From JAJFJD01 sp965228425 (lineage in GTDB: Bacteria > Pseudomonadota > Alphaproteobacteria > UBA8366): DNA of 64,000 nucleotides. Shown in pieces: positions 35,661 to 45,021 of this stretch; the stretch's first letter is position 1, and each line of letters starts with the position of its first letter. A model generated the notes under the pieces. It was given only the letters and a program-made list of their open reading frames with translations, searched no databases and had not been told where the DNA came from. The stretch covers positions 1,178,001-1,242,000 of the forward strand of contig OZ245815.1 of assembly GCA_965228425.1 (NCBI GenBank). The letters are read 5' to 3'. The translations under genes and the position numbers were made by a program.

Positions 35661-36257
35661 ATGAGCAAGCAACCCCCTAATCCAGCATTTCTCGCTGATT
35701 TGATCGATAAACACCGAACTGGCGACGAACCCGCCGTCGCGCCGCAATGGGATTTTGATCCTAAATCCTGCGGCGACTTCAATATGCGCATCGGTCGAGA
35801 CGGCACTTGGTACTATCATGGTACCCCGATCGGGCGAAAACCGATGTGTAAGCTCTTTTCCACCGTGCTACGGCGCGACGATGCGGGCAACTTTTATTTG
35901 GTGACGCCGGTCGAAGCCGGGCGGATCGAGGTCGAAGATGCGCCGTTTACCGCGGTTGAAGTCATCTCCGAAGGCACGGGTAAGGAGCGGGTGATCACCT
36001 TCCGAACGAACCTGGATCACATGGTTACGGCCGGACCCGAACATCCGATTCGCGTGACGGACGATTCGGAAAGCGGGGCGCCGTCGCCGTATGTGTTGGT
36101 GCGCGACAATTTGGAGGCGCTCATCCTGCGGCCGCAATTCTATCAGCTGGTGGAAATGGCCGAGGAACGGGTCGAGGGCGACACGACCGTGTTCGGCGTT
36201 TGGAGCGCCGGCGTGTTCTTCGAACTCGGCGCCGTAGCGACGGACAGGGCATCATGA
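35661..36257 (+). CDS. DUF1285 family protein
   Basis: 198 residues, soluble. Seen: the family stretch DFNMRIGRDGTWYYHGTPIGRKPMCKLFSTVLRRD and YYLVTPVE-like NFYLVTPVEAGRIEVEDAPF. Function of DUF1285 is unknown. The stop overlaps the Nudix start (ATGA) and the Nudix stop overlaps cca, so three genes are translationally coupled. This order is common in alphaproteobacteria and may point to a nucleotide or RNA-related role, but that is inference. Confidence 0.9.
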   Translation: MSKQPPNPAFLADLIDKHRTGDEPAVAPQWDFDPKSCGDFNMRIGRDGTWYYHGTPIGRKPMCKLFSTVLRRDDAGNFYLVTPVEAGRIEVEDAPFTAVEVISEGTGKERVITFRTNLDHMVTAGPEHPIRVTDDSESGAPSPYVLVRDNLEALILRPQFYQLVEMAEERVEGDTTVFGVWSAGVFFELGAVATDRAS

Positions 36258-36880
36258 ACCGCGACCTGATCATCGAACGCCTGGATGGCGCCGTCGCGGG
36301 CCGCTGGGGCTCGGGTATGGCGCGGGAGCAGCGGTCGGAGCGCGGCGATCACGACCTGAACCCCGGTATGCCGAAACCGACAACCTTACGGCCGGCGGCC
36401 GTTCTGGTACCGATTGTGGAACGTCCCTCGGGGCTGACGGTCATTCTGACGCAGCGGACCGATCACCTGAACGATCATGCTGGCCAGATCAGTTTTCCCG
36501 GCGGCCGCACCGAGCCGGAGGATCCGACGCCGGAAGCGACGGCGCTGCGCGAGACGGAGGAGGAGATCGGTCTGCCGCGTGATCGGATCGAAACCGTGGG
36601 CACGCTCGACATCTACGTGACGCGAACCGGGTATGAGGTCACGCCGGTTGTCGGACTTGTCTCGCCACCCTTTCCGATCGTACCCGACCCCTTCGAAGTC
36701 GCGGACGTTTTCGAGGTGCCGCTGTCCTTCGTCGTCGACCCGAGCAATCACCAGCGGGACAGCCGGACGCACCAAGGCATCCAGCGCCAGTTCTACGTCC
36801 TGCCCTATGAGGAACGTTACATCTGGGGCGCCACGGCCGGCATGCTGGTCAATCTGTCCGACGTATTGCGGCGGACATGA
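36254..36880 (+). CDS. Nudix hydrolase, CoA pyrophosphatase (NudL-like)
   Basis: 208 residues. The Nudix box is GGRTEPEDPTPEATALRETEEEIGL, with REtxEEi core and upstream QISFPGG, the arrangement of NudL/PCD1-type CoA diphosphatases. LTVILTQRTDHLNDHAGQISF and the C-terminal YIWGATAGMLVNL are also typical of that subfamily. The start is the ATG that overlaps the DUF1285 stop. Likely hydrolyses CoA or its oxidised forms; activity not provable here. Confidence 0.9.
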   Translation: MNRDLIIERLDGAVAGRWGSGMAREQRSERGDHDLNPGMPKPTTLRPAAVLVPIVERPSGLTVILTQRTDHLNDHAGQISFPGGRTEPEDPTPEATALRETEEEIGLPRDRIETVGTLDIYVTRTGYEVTPVVGLVSPPFPIVPDPFEVADVFEVPLSFVVDPSNHQRDSRTHQGIQRQFYVLPYEERYIWGATAGMLVNLSDVLRRT

Positions 36881-38115
36881 CCTCCCGGCTTGCGCCTCAG
36901 CCCTGGATGACAGCGCCGGAAACCGTCGCCGTCCTCGATGCCTTGGAAGCGGCCGGTGCGGAGGTCCGATTCATCGGTGGCTGCGTGCGGGATGCGCTGC
37001 TGAACCGACCCGTCAACGATGTCGATCTGGCGACCGACGCCCTGCCGGAAGCGGTCGTTGCGGCGCTCGAGGCCGCCGGGATCAAGGCCGTGCCGACCGG
37101 GTTGAAGCATGGGACCGTCACCGCCGTGTCGAGCCACCGGCCGTTCGAGATCACGACATTGCGGCACGACGTGGAGACCGACGGCCGGCACGCCACCGTC
37201 GCCTTTACCGATGATTGGGAGGCCGACGCGGCGCGGCGCGACTTCACCTTCAATGCGCTTTCGCTGTCACGGGACGGGACGTTGCACGACCCGTTTGGCG
37301 GGGAGCAGGATCTGCGGGACGGCATCGTGCGTTTCGTCGGCGATCCCAAGCAGCGCATCGAAGAGGATGTCCTGCGCCTGCTCCGCTTCTTCCGCTTCCA
37401 TGCGCATTATGCCGCCGGCGAATTCGATGCGCCAAGCCTGGCCGCTTGCCGTGCGTTGGCCGTTCGGGTGCCGCGCCTATCGGTCGAACGGGTCTGGTCG
37501 GAGATGAAGAAGCTGCTGGCCGCGCCCGATCCGGCGCCGGTGGTCCGGACGATGGCGGAGATCGGCGCGCTTGCGTCGGTCCTGCCGGACCCGGTCGATG
37601 TCGACCGGCTCGACCGTCTCGTTCGCGTCGAGAAGACCGCGGCCGCACGATGGCCGGATATCACCGGTGATGCCATTCGGCGCATGGGCGCGCTGCTGCC
37701 GCCGGATGGCGGATCAGCCGCGGAGGCGGCCCGTCATCTCAAGGTCTCCACGGCTGAACGGAAACGTCTCGTTGCGATCGCGGAGGGGGTCGGCACCCCG
37801 CCGGATATGAGATCGGTAGAGGCATTGCGCCGACTTCGCCACCAGTTGCCGCGAGAGACAATGGTCGACCTGGCCTTGGTGTTGTGGGCTGAACTTGGAG
37901 AAGAAGAACCCGCCGCGGCCGCGATCGGGATCGCGTTGGGTTGGACCCCGCCGGCATTTCCGGTGTCGGGACAGGACGTCACAGCCTTGGGCGTAAAGTC
38001 GGGCCCGGATATCGGCCGGTTACTCACCGCCGTCGAGGACTGGTGGATCGCGGAAGACTTCGCGCCCGACCGTGCCGCTTGCCTCGCCCGGTTGCAAGAT
38101 ATGGTGGACGAATAG
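36877..38115 (+). CDS. cca: CCA tRNA nucleotidyltransferase / poly(A) polymerase family
   Basis: 412 residues. The nucleotidyltransferase head is explicit: VRFIGGCVRDALLNRPVNDVDLATDA (GG plus DxD), then the RRDFTFNAL motif and EDVLRLLRFFRF. These add or repair the 3' CCA end of tRNAs; poly(A) polymerase-like activity is the main alternative. The start overlaps the Nudix stop. Note that the tRNA-Gln gene in this window already encodes CCA, so for that tRNA the role would be repair. Confidence 0.93.
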   Translation: MTSRLAPQPWMTAPETVAVLDALEAAGAEVRFIGGCVRDALLNRPVNDVDLATDALPEAVVAALEAAGIKAVPTGLKHGTVTAVSSHRPFEITTLRHDVETDGRHATVAFTDDWEADAARRDFTFNALSLSRDGTLHDPFGGEQDLRDGIVRFVGDPKQRIEEDVLRLLRFFRFHAHYAAGEFDAPSLAACRALAVRVPRLSVERVWSEMKKLLAAPDPAPVVRTMAEIGALASVLPDPVDVDRLDRLVRVEKTAAARWPDITGDAIRRMGALLPPDGGSAAEAARHLKVSTAERKRLVAIAEGVGTPPDMRSVEALRRLRHQLPRETMVDLALVLWAELGEEEPAAAAIGIALGWTPPAFPVSGQDVTALGVKSGPDIGRLLTAVEDWWIAEDFAPDRAACLARLQDMVDE

Positions 38116-38164
38116 GCGGCATTCGAGGCCGAGAGATTCACAGTGTAACCGTGTTCCGCCGGGC

Positions 38165-39229
38165 CTAATCTGCCATCAACGGCAGGTCGACCGACACGCC
38201 CTGGCGATGGGAGAGCGTGACGGCTTCGGTCCACTCCATGTATTTCACGCCGGTCACGAAATCCGTATGCGTGACGGGCTCGCGGCCGCGGATCGCGTTG
38301 ATGAACTCCTCCTCGACGCGCCAACTGCCGCGCTTGGCCGGGTCGACGGCGACTTCCTCCATGCTGGACTGACCACGCGTGCCGGCATGCAGCGACATCG
38401 CGCCGGATTTGTCCTCGTGCAGGAACAACGTGCCCTCGGTGCCGTGGATATAGATTTCCGCATTCGACGGCGCGTGTCCCAGCACGGTGGAAACGGTGAA
38501 GCGCATCTGGCCCCCTTGTTCCATCCGTCCGACCACGTCGATGTGATCGGGAATGGTCATCGGGACACGCCGGCCGTCCGCGTCGACCCGATACGGCACC
38601 GCGCTCTGCCCGATGGCGCAGACGGAGGCGGCGGGGCCGACCCAGCGCATCATCGATTCGTACCAGATCCCCATGCTCATGATGTTGTTGCCGGAAAAGT
38701 CCCGGTCGTGCCGCCAATGCAGGGCCGACCCCATATCCGGATAGTCGCTGTTGGCGGCGACCCGCAGGTCGATGGTGATCAGGTCGCCGATGGCCCCGCC
38801 GCCGATCATGTCGACGATGGTCTGATCGAAGCCGAGCGTGCGCGGCGCGGGTACGATCTGCGCGATCTGCGTCGGGTGGAGGCGGGACACGTCCAGCATC
38901 TCCCGCGCCTCGCGCAGGTTGAGCGCCATGCGCGCCTCGCACAGCACATGTTTGCCGGCTTCCAGCGCGGCGATCGTCAAGGGGGCGTGCATATAGGGCC
39001 AAGTGCCGATGCAGACGGCGTCGATCGTGTCGTCGTCGACGATCTCGGTCCAGTCGGCGGCCGCCGTTGCAACGCCGAACTCATCGGCGGCGCGCTTGGA
39101 GGACTCAAGCGTGCGGTTGGCGATGGACACGATTTCCACACCCGGCTGCTCCAAAAGGCCGGGAATGTGTTTACCGCGGGTGTTGGCGCCGGCGCCGATC
39201 ACGCCGACACGGATGACGGGGTCTGCCAT
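38165..39229 (-). CDS. Gfo/Idh/MocA family oxidoreductase
   Basis: 354 residues. N-terminal Rossmann strand IRVGVIGAGANTRGKHIPGL, then ANRTLESSKRAADEFG and IDAVCIGTWPYMHAPLTIAALEAGKHVLCEARMA; the usual EKP of sugar dehydrogenases is CEARMA here, so the catalytic Lys is replaced by Arg. The substrate is unknown, probably a sugar or cyclitol-like compound. GGGAGAG lies six bases upstream of the ATG. The next gene upstream on the strand is a 2-hydroxyacid dehydrogenase. Confidence 0.9.
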   Translation of the reverse strand: MADPVIRVGVIGAGANTRGKHIPGLLEQPGVEIVSIANRTLESSKRAADEFGVATAAADWTEIVDDDTIDAVCIGTWPYMHAPLTIAALEAGKHVLCEARMALNLREAREMLDVSRLHPTQIAQIVPAPRTLGFDQTIVDMIGGGAIGDLITIDLRVAANSDYPDMGSALHWRHDRDFSGNNIMSMGIWYESMMRWVGPAASVCAIGQSAVPYRVDADGRRVPMTIPDHIDVVGRMEQGGQMRFTVSTVLGHAPSNAEIYIHGTEGTLFLHEDKSGAMSLHAGTRGQSSMEEVAVDPAKRGSWRVEEEFINAIRGREPVTHTDFVTGVKYMEWTEAVTLSHRQGVSVDLPLMAD

Positions 39230-39299
39230 GGATATCTCTCCCTAGTGTTTCGGCGACGGGTCGCCGTTCGTTTCCGTTATTCGAGATGAACCGCACGCG

Positions 39300-40256
39300 T
39301 TAGGATTGGACGTTGCCCTGCGGCGGGACGGGCGTTAGGACCGGTTTGCCGTCGAAATGGGCGCGCAGGTTGTCATAGACGAGGTCGCCCATGGCGCGGC
39401 GGGTTTCGTTGGTGGAACTCGCGATATGCGGCGTCAGCACCACATTCTCCATCTCGATCAACGCCGGTGGAACGTCGGGTTCGCCATCGAACACGTCGAG
39501 CCCCGCGCCGGCGATACGGTCGTTCTGCAACGCCGCGACCAGGGCCGGTTGATCGACAATCGGACCGCGCGCCGTGTTGATCAGATATCCGCCCGGGCCC
39601 AGCGCTTCCAGCACCGCGGCATCGACCAATCCGCGCGTGGCCTTGCCGCCCTCGCAGGCGACCAGCAGGATATCGCTGGCCTCGGCTAGGTCGAGCAGGG
39701 ACGGATAGGAGCGGTAGGGCAGGTCGCCCATCGGCTTGATGTCGTGATAGGCGATGTTGATCCCGAACACCTCGGCCCGGCGCGCCACCGCGCGACCGAT
39801 CCGTCCCAATCCCAGGATGCCGAGCCGCCGGCCGCGTACCGTCGTCGCAAGGTCCATGCGGCCCTGCAGCCATTTGCCGGCCCGCAGGAAACGCTCGGAC
39901 TCGCCGATCCGCCGCGACGTCATCAGGATGAGTGTCATGGCGAGGTCCGCGACGTCGCCGGTCAGCACTTCGGGCGTGTGGGTCACGATGACGCCCCGTT
40001 TCTGTGCGGCAACCACGTCCGTCGCGTCGAAACCGACGCTGAACGACGCGATGATCTCGAGATTCTCGAGCCGGTTGATCAGGTTCGCGTTCGGTCCCTT
40101 CATGCCGCCGGCCAGAATGCCGCGGATTTGCGGGCCGACCTCGTCGAGCAGCTTGTCCGGTTCCGCCGGGTCGACGAAGTCGTGGATGGTGTATTCCTTG
40201 GCCAGCCGTTCGGTCAGGAAGGGCGGCAGGACGGAGACCTGCAACAGATCAACCAT
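39300..40256 (-). CDS. D-isomer-specific 2-hydroxyacid dehydrogenase
   Basis: 318 residues, NAD(P)-dependent reductase of glyoxylate, hydroxypyruvate or similar 2-oxoacids. The nucleotide-binding motif is RRLGILGLGRIGRAVARRAEVFG; catalytic residues are in INTARGPIVDQPAL (Arg), a Glu in DVFDGEPDVP and His in VVLTPHIASSTNETR. Length fits. It is upstream of the Gfo/Idh gene with a 70-nt gap and is divergent from the alpha/beta hydrolase. Confidence 0.92.
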   Translation of the reverse strand: MVDLLQVSVLPPFLTERLAKEYTIHDFVDPAEPDKLLDEVGPQIRGILAGGMKGPNANLINRLENLEIIASFSVGFDATDVVAAQKRGVIVTHTPEVLTGDVADLAMTLILMTSRRIGESERFLRAGKWLQGRMDLATTVRGRRLGILGLGRIGRAVARRAEVFGINIAYHDIKPMGDLPYRSYPSLLDLAEASDILLVACEGGKATRGLVDAAVLEALGPGGYLINTARGPIVDQPALVAALQNDRIAGAGLDVFDGEPDVPPALIEMENVVLTPHIASSTNETRRAMGDLVYDNLRAHFDGKPVLTPVPPQGNVQS

Positions 40257-40474
40257 GGATGTTTGCCTTGTCGTTTTTCATTCTTCGCATTCGCATAGTG
40301 TTGGCGTCGCTGCCGTCGGCGCGCCTCCCACTGTGGCGCACGGTCGGCTGATCGACAAGTCGGGCGGTCGCTTTGCCATTATGATGCGCCCCGCGGTTGC
40401 GCTAGACTGTCGAAAAAGGTGCTTGGCGGGGCTCCTTCCAAGCCATCGCGCCGATACTCCAACAATCAGATGGG

Positions 40475-41341
40475 ATGTATCCAATGGCCACTGAAACGCT
40501 GACCCATACCACTCAAGACATCGAATACCTCCGTCACGGCGATCGGCCGATGATGATGCGGCTGTTCCGTCCGTCCGGCACGGGGCCGTTCCCGGTCGTG
40601 GTCGACCTGCATGGCGGCGCCTGGTGCAAGGGCGACCTATCGGAATGCGCAATGCGCGACGCGGCGCTGGCCGACGCGGGCATTGCGGCGGCGTCGCTGG
40701 ATTTCCGCCATGCTGGCGACGGCTATCCCAGCTCGGTGATCGATATCAATTACGCGATCCGATACCTCAAGGCCAATGCGGCGTCCTTGGATCTTGATCC
40801 CGAGCGGGTCGGCGTCACCGGGCAGTCGAGCGGCGGGCATTTGGCGATGCTCGCGGCGATGCGCCCGCTCGATGCGCGATACTCGTCCATCGCGCTGGAT
40901 GCGGGCGCACCCGCGGTCGACGCCAGCGTGCGCGCCGTCGGAATGAATTGGCCGGTGATCAATCCGTTGTCGCGGTACCGCCGGGCGGTCCAGCTGGCGA
41001 ACAGCGACGATACGCCGGACTGGGTTGGCGATATCCCGGCGCGCCACGACCTGTATTGGAAGACCGAGGAGAATATGGCCGAGGGCAATCCGATGCTGGC
41101 GCTCGAAACCGGCGAAGCGGTCGAGACGCCGCCGGCGATATGGGTCCAAAGCCAGCCCGATCCGGTGCATGATTATCGTGACGCCGATTCACCGGTCGAT
41201 TTGAACGAGCCGGAACGTTTCGCCGCGAATTACCAGAAGGCGGGCGGGCAGATCGACATCGTCCATATCGACAAATCGGGCCGCGACACGCACGAAGCGT
41301 CGGACCCGATCGTGGCCTTTTTCCGCAAGCACCTGATGTAA
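40475..41341 (+). CDS. Alpha/beta hydrolase, HSL-like esterase
   Basis: 288 residues. Oxyanion HGG motif in VVVDLHGGAWCKGD, nucleophile elbow VTGQSSGGHLAML (GxSxG-like GQSSG), and candidate Asp and His late in the chain (SQPDPVHDYRD and GRDTHEASDP). No signal peptide, so it is cytosolic. ATG codons at 40475 and 40484 are both possible starts. The substrate is unknown; location among small catabolic enzymes suggests an ester or enol-lactone. Confidence 0.88.
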   Translation: MYPMATETLTHTTQDIEYLRHGDRPMMMRLFRPSGTGPFPVVVDLHGGAWCKGDLSECAMRDAALADAGIAAASLDFRHAGDGYPSSVIDINYAIRYLKANAASLDLDPERVGVTGQSSGGHLAMLAAMRPLDARYSSIALDAGAPAVDASVRAVGMNWPVINPLSRYRRAVQLANSDDTPDWVGDIPARHDLYWKTEENMAEGNPMLALETGEAVETPPAIWVQSQPDPVHDYRDADSPVDLNEPERFAANYQKAGGQIDIVHIDKSGRDTHEASDPIVAFFRKHLM

Positions 41342-41358
41342 AGGCGGCGGCGCGGGCG

Positions 41359-41730
41359 TTAGAAGTCGGTCGTTTCGCCGGCCCGGTGGGTGATCCGTTT
41401 GGGCGACGCATGCACGCCCATCGTGCGGAGCGGCGTCGTGCCCGTGTTCCGGAAGCCATGCGCTGTATTCGGCGGCGCGACGATCGTCGAGCCCGGGCCG
41501 ATGGGGGACGCATTGTCTTCGTTGTCGATCCACGCCTCGCCGCTGCCCTCCAGCACGGTGACGACTTCCATATAGGGGTGCGAATGCGTGCCGGTGGAAT
41601 AGCCGGGCGGCGACGTTTGGATTCCGACGCGGACCGGGGTCGATCCGGCGTCGTCGCCCACCAGCGTCTGATAAATGCGGCCTGACTCGTGCTCTTCGCG
41701 CTGTGCGTCTTCGATGTGGAGTATCGGCAT
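41359..41730 (-). CDS. Cupin domain protein
   Basis: 123 residues, one cupin barrel. Motif 1 is GTHSHPYMEVVTVLEGSGEAWI with metal-ligand His, His and Glu; motif 2 is PPNTAHGFRNTG with the last His. Enzymatic (dioxygenase or isomerase) or sensing roles are both possible. Convergent with the alpha/beta hydrolase gene, 17 nt apart. Confidence 0.85.
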   Translation of the reverse strand: MPILHIEDAQREEHESGRIYQTLVGDDAGSTPVRVGIQTSPPGYSTGTHSHPYMEVVTVLEGSGEAWIDNEDNASPIGPGSTIVAPPNTAHGFRNTGTTPLRTMGVHASPKRITHRAGETTDF

Positions 41731-41874
41731 GGCGTCATCCTGTCCGGTAGGTTCGGCTATCGTTAGAATAGCGCATTTGTCCTTTTGCCGCGCTAATTTG
41801 GCCGCAGCTCGGCTCGGTGCCTATACTTCTTGGACAACCTTCAGGGCAAAACAGCAAGCGCGGGAGCCAATTCC

Positions 41875-43596
41875 ATGAGCGCGAAGAACCATGTCGTCGG
41901 TACGGGCGGGGAACTGCTCATGCATCAACTCGTTGCGCAGGACGTCGAGTATGCGTTCACGAACACGGGGAGCGCGGAGGCCGGTTTCTTTGACGCTTTC
42001 CTGACCGTGCCGGGCGTGCAGCCGATTCTACTGCTCGCGGAATCGCTCGTCCTGTCGGCCGCGGACGGTTACGCCAAGGCCGCGAACAAGACCGCCTTCG
42101 TGAATGTCCATCTGGCGGCGGGCACGCGGCAGGGATCGGGCCAACTCCAAAACGCGTATTTCGACGGGTCGCCCATGGTGGTCACCGCGGCCTTGCGCGA
42201 CAACGGCACCTTCGGCGACCACAACACGCTTGGCGCGTCGAGCGGCTTTTCGCAGATGGGCGCGGTGGAGGACATCACCAAGAAGCGGTGGGAGGTCATC
42301 GACGCGCGCGGTATTCCGCTGGCGACGCGGCGGGCCTTCAAGGAAGCGGGGACCATGCCGACCGGGCCGGTCTATCTCGCCTTTTCGAGTCCGGCACTGG
42401 ACGCAACGGGCGTCGAAGGGACGATTCAGGCGGCCCAGCCGCTGGAGATGGCCGAGACGCCGGGTGGTTCGACGTTGGGCAAGATGCATGATGCGCTGCT
42501 CAATGCCGAAAACCCGCTTCTGCTGGTCGGCCCGGACGTGCGGACCGCCGGCGCCCAGCGGGAAGTGCTGGAATTATCGGAGAACTATGCCCTGCCGACG
42601 GCGGTCGGGTTCTACGACTACGGCGCCTTTCCACTGAAGCATCCAAACTACGTCGGGATGATCGACAACATTCCCGACAGCGGCTACGACGTCGTTTTCT
42701 GCGTCGGATACCGGCAGAACACGCGGGCCAATGCAAAGGACGAGAAGTTCACCGATTGCGGGACGATCATCGCCATCGGCCACGATCCGGCGGTGATGGG
42801 CAATACATTCGCGCTCGACCTCGACCTCTGGGGCAACGTCCGGCACACGCTGACCGCGCTGAACGGACTGTGGAAACCGGACCATGCAAACCTGCAGCAC
42901 ATCCAGAAACGGAAGCAGGATTTGTTCGCCCAGAGCGAGGAACGGGCCGCAGCGCAAGCCGGCGAGGCATCGGAACGCAGCGCGGAAAAGCCGATCCATC
43001 CGACCTATCTCGGTGATGCCATGGCGCGGACCTTGGCCGGGAACACGATGCTGGTGTCGGAGAATTTCCGCGCCTCCGATCACCTCATGCCCTTCGGCTA
43101 CGGCGACAACGACTGGCGCATGGTGCGGACCTATGGCGGCAGCCTGGGGTATGGACTCGGCGGCGCGATCGGCGCGCAGCTCGGCGCGCCGGACCGACCG
43201 GTCGTGCTCAGCATCGGCGACGGCGGCGTGATGTACAGTTCATCCGGCTTTTGGACGATGGCGCGCTACAATCTTCCGATCCTCACCATCGTCTGGAACA
43301 ACATGCAGTACCAGACCGTGCGGACGAATTTTGCGTCCTGGGGCGGCAGCATGAAGGAGCAGAACCGTTATCCGGAAACCTTCCTCGGCGACCCCGCGAT
43401 CGACTTCGTAATGCTGGCGAAGGCGCAGGGTATCGAGGGCATGCATGTGCACGAACCCGGCGAGCTGGAAGCGGCGCTGCAGCGCGGCCGGGACGCGCAG
43501 GCCGCGGGCGAGCCCTTCCTGCTCGATGTTCATATCGCCAATGTCGGCGCCGGCGCGGACCAGAGTTGGTACATGCCCTACGCGCTGCAATCTTGA
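41875..43596 (+). CDS. Thiamine diphosphate-dependent enzyme (acetolactate synthase/benzoylformate decarboxylase-like)
   Basis: 573 residues with three ThDP-enzyme domains. The N-terminal PYR domain has YAFTNTGSAEAGFFDAF and LAESLVLSAADGYAKAA, where the Glu of LAES is in the expected activating position. The C-terminal PP domain has LSIGDGGVMYSSSGFWTMARYNLPILTIVWNNMQY, the GDG-to-NN ThDP/Mg motif. Start is the ATG at 41875 with GGGAG upstream. Substrate is a 2-oxoacid of unknown type. A RidA-family gene follows 13 nt later and is probably co-transcribed; RidA proteins hydrolyse enamine/imine intermediates. Confidence 0.88.
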   Translation: MSAKNHVVGTGGELLMHQLVAQDVEYAFTNTGSAEAGFFDAFLTVPGVQPILLLAESLVLSAADGYAKAANKTAFVNVHLAAGTRQGSGQLQNAYFDGSPMVVTAALRDNGTFGDHNTLGASSGFSQMGAVEDITKKRWEVIDARGIPLATRRAFKEAGTMPTGPVYLAFSSPALDATGVEGTIQAAQPLEMAETPGGSTLGKMHDALLNAENPLLLVGPDVRTAGAQREVLELSENYALPTAVGFYDYGAFPLKHPNYVGMIDNIPDSGYDVVFCVGYRQNTRANAKDEKFTDCGTIIAIGHDPAVMGNTFALDLDLWGNVRHTLTALNGLWKPDHANLQHIQKRKQDLFAQSEERAAAQAGEASERSAEKPIHPTYLGDAMARTLAGNTMLVSENFRASDHLMPFGYGDNDWRMVRTYGGSLGYGLGGAIGAQLGAPDRPVVLSIGDGGVMYSSSGFWTMARYNLPILTIVWNNMQYQTVRTNFASWGGSMKEQNRYPETFLGDPAIDFVMLAKAQGIEGMHVHEPGELEAALQRGRDAQAAGEPFLLDVHIANVGAGADQSWYMPYALQS

Positions 43597-43609
43597 CGGG
43601 GAGCTGAAC

Positions 43610-44020
43610 ATGCCGCACCAGCGCTACCGGACCTACGCCCACACGATGTCGCACGACGGCGAGGAGTTCGAATACGAACTCGCCATGGCAGTGAAGGCCG
43701 GCAACCGGATCTGGGTGCGCGGCCAGACCGGGCTCGATTTCGACGGGAACTTCATTGGCGAAGGCGACCCCGCCGCCCAGGCCGACAACGCGCTGCGCTG
43801 CACCGATATTCTGTTGCGCGAGGCCGGCGCGTCTTTGAACGACATCGTCAAGACGACGGTGTATCTGACCGACCGGGAATACCGTGTCCCAGTGTTTTCG
43901 GTCCTGGCGCGATGGCTGAAGGGCGTGTGCCCTTGTCAGACGGGCTTGATCGTCAACGGGCTGGCGCGCCCTGAAATGATGATGGAGATCGATGTCGAAG
44001 CCGTGATCAGCGCCGATTGA
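43610..44020 (+). CDS. RidA family (Rid-like) protein
   Basis: 136 residues. Seen: AGNRIWVRGQTGLDFDGNFIGEGDPAAQADNALRC, LLREAGASLNDIVKTTVYLTDREYRVPVF, and the terminal MMEIDVEAVI, all YjgF/Rid family features. The Arg that neutralises 2-aminoacrylate in RidA lies near the C-terminus in true RidA; here GLARPEMMMEID supplies an Arg. GGGGAG precedes the ATG. Operon-linked to the ThDP enzyme. Confidence 0.9.
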   Translation: MPHQRYRTYAHTMSHDGEEFEYELAMAVKAGNRIWVRGQTGLDFDGNFIGEGDPAAQADNALRCTDILLREAGASLNDIVKTTVYLTDREYRVPVFSVLARWLKGVCPCQTGLIVNGLARPEMMMEIDVEAVISAD

Positions 44021-44124
44021 TCCTCCACGATGTGTCGCCCGCACGATTTAGAAACCTGCGCCGTCCTGTTAAGGTCGGATGAGGAAACCCTACGACCGAT
44101 ACTTACCCAGCTGCGGAGTACCTG

Positions 44125-45000
44125 ATGAAGAAACGAAAATTCGATCGTGGCGCCGAGGATCTCGGCAACGCCGTCGGTCTCGAACACATGAATGTCGCGG
44201 TGCCGGATCAACGCTTGGCGACGCTGTTCTACATCATGGGCTTGGGCTTTACGCGCGACCCCTACTTGGTGACCGGCGTGGTCAACATGTGGGTCAATAT
44301 GGGCCGCAACCAATTCCATCTTCCGATCGGCGACCCGCAGGTGGTTCGCGGACGGACCGGCATCGTCGTGCCGTCGCTCGACCAGCTCGTCGATCGGTTG
44401 GATACGGTCAGGGGCGATTTGGCGGGGACGAAATTCGGCTACAAGGCGGCCAAACGTCACGTCGACGTCACCTGCCCGTGGGGCAATCGCCTGCGCTGCC
44501 ATGCGCCGGAGGACCGGTTCGGTCCGGTCCGGCTTGGCATCCCGTATGTCGAGTTCGATGTGCCGGCCGGTACGGCAGCGGGAATTGGCCGTTTTTACAG
44601 CGACGTCCTCGGCGCGATCGCCAGCGTCGGCAAGGCGGGCCGCGGGCGCGCGGCAACCGTTTCCGTGGGGCCGAGCCAGTCGCTGATCTTCCGCGAGACC
44701 AAAAAGAAGCTGCCGGCCTATGACGGCCACCATCTCCAACTCTATGTCAGCGACTTTTCCGGCCCGCACAAGAAACTGATGAAACGCAAGGTCATCACGG
44801 AAGAGAGCAACCAGCACCAATACCGGTTCGTCGATATCTACGATCCGAAAACCGGTAAGGTCCTATACCAGCTGGAACATGAAATCCGATCGATGACGCA
44901 TCCGCTCTACGCGCGGCCGATGATCAACCGCAATCCGGCGATCACGAACAACGCCTATGCGGACGGTCACCAGGCGTATGCGTGGGCGCAGCCGGTCTAG
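44125..45000 (+). CDS. VOC superfamily protein, two-domain
   Basis: 291 residues. The N-terminal half reads GLEHMNVAVPDQRLATLFYIMGLGF, the start of a vicinal-oxygen-chelate module with a metal-binding His, and contains NQFHLP. The second half repeats the pattern (LGIPYVEFDVPAGTAAGIGRFYSDVLG and HHLQLYVSD), so it is a tandem VOC protein like ring-cleaving dioxygenases or glyoxalases. The metal-binding acid is not certain. Substrate unknown. Confidence 0.75.
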   Translation: MKKRKFDRGAEDLGNAVGLEHMNVAVPDQRLATLFYIMGLGFTRDPYLVTGVVNMWVNMGRNQFHLPIGDPQVVRGRTGIVVPSLDQLVDRLDTVRGDLAGTKFGYKAAKRHVDVTCPWGNRLRCHAPEDRFGPVRLGIPYVEFDVPAGTAAGIGRFYSDVLGAIASVGKAGRGRAATVSVGPSQSLIFRETKKKLPAYDGHHLQLYVSDFSGPHKKLMKRKVITEESNQHQYRFVDIYDPKTGKVLYQLEHEIRSMTHPLYARPMINRNPAITNNAYADGHQAYAWAQPV

Positions 45001-45021
45001 TGCATCGGGCGCGACTGCGGC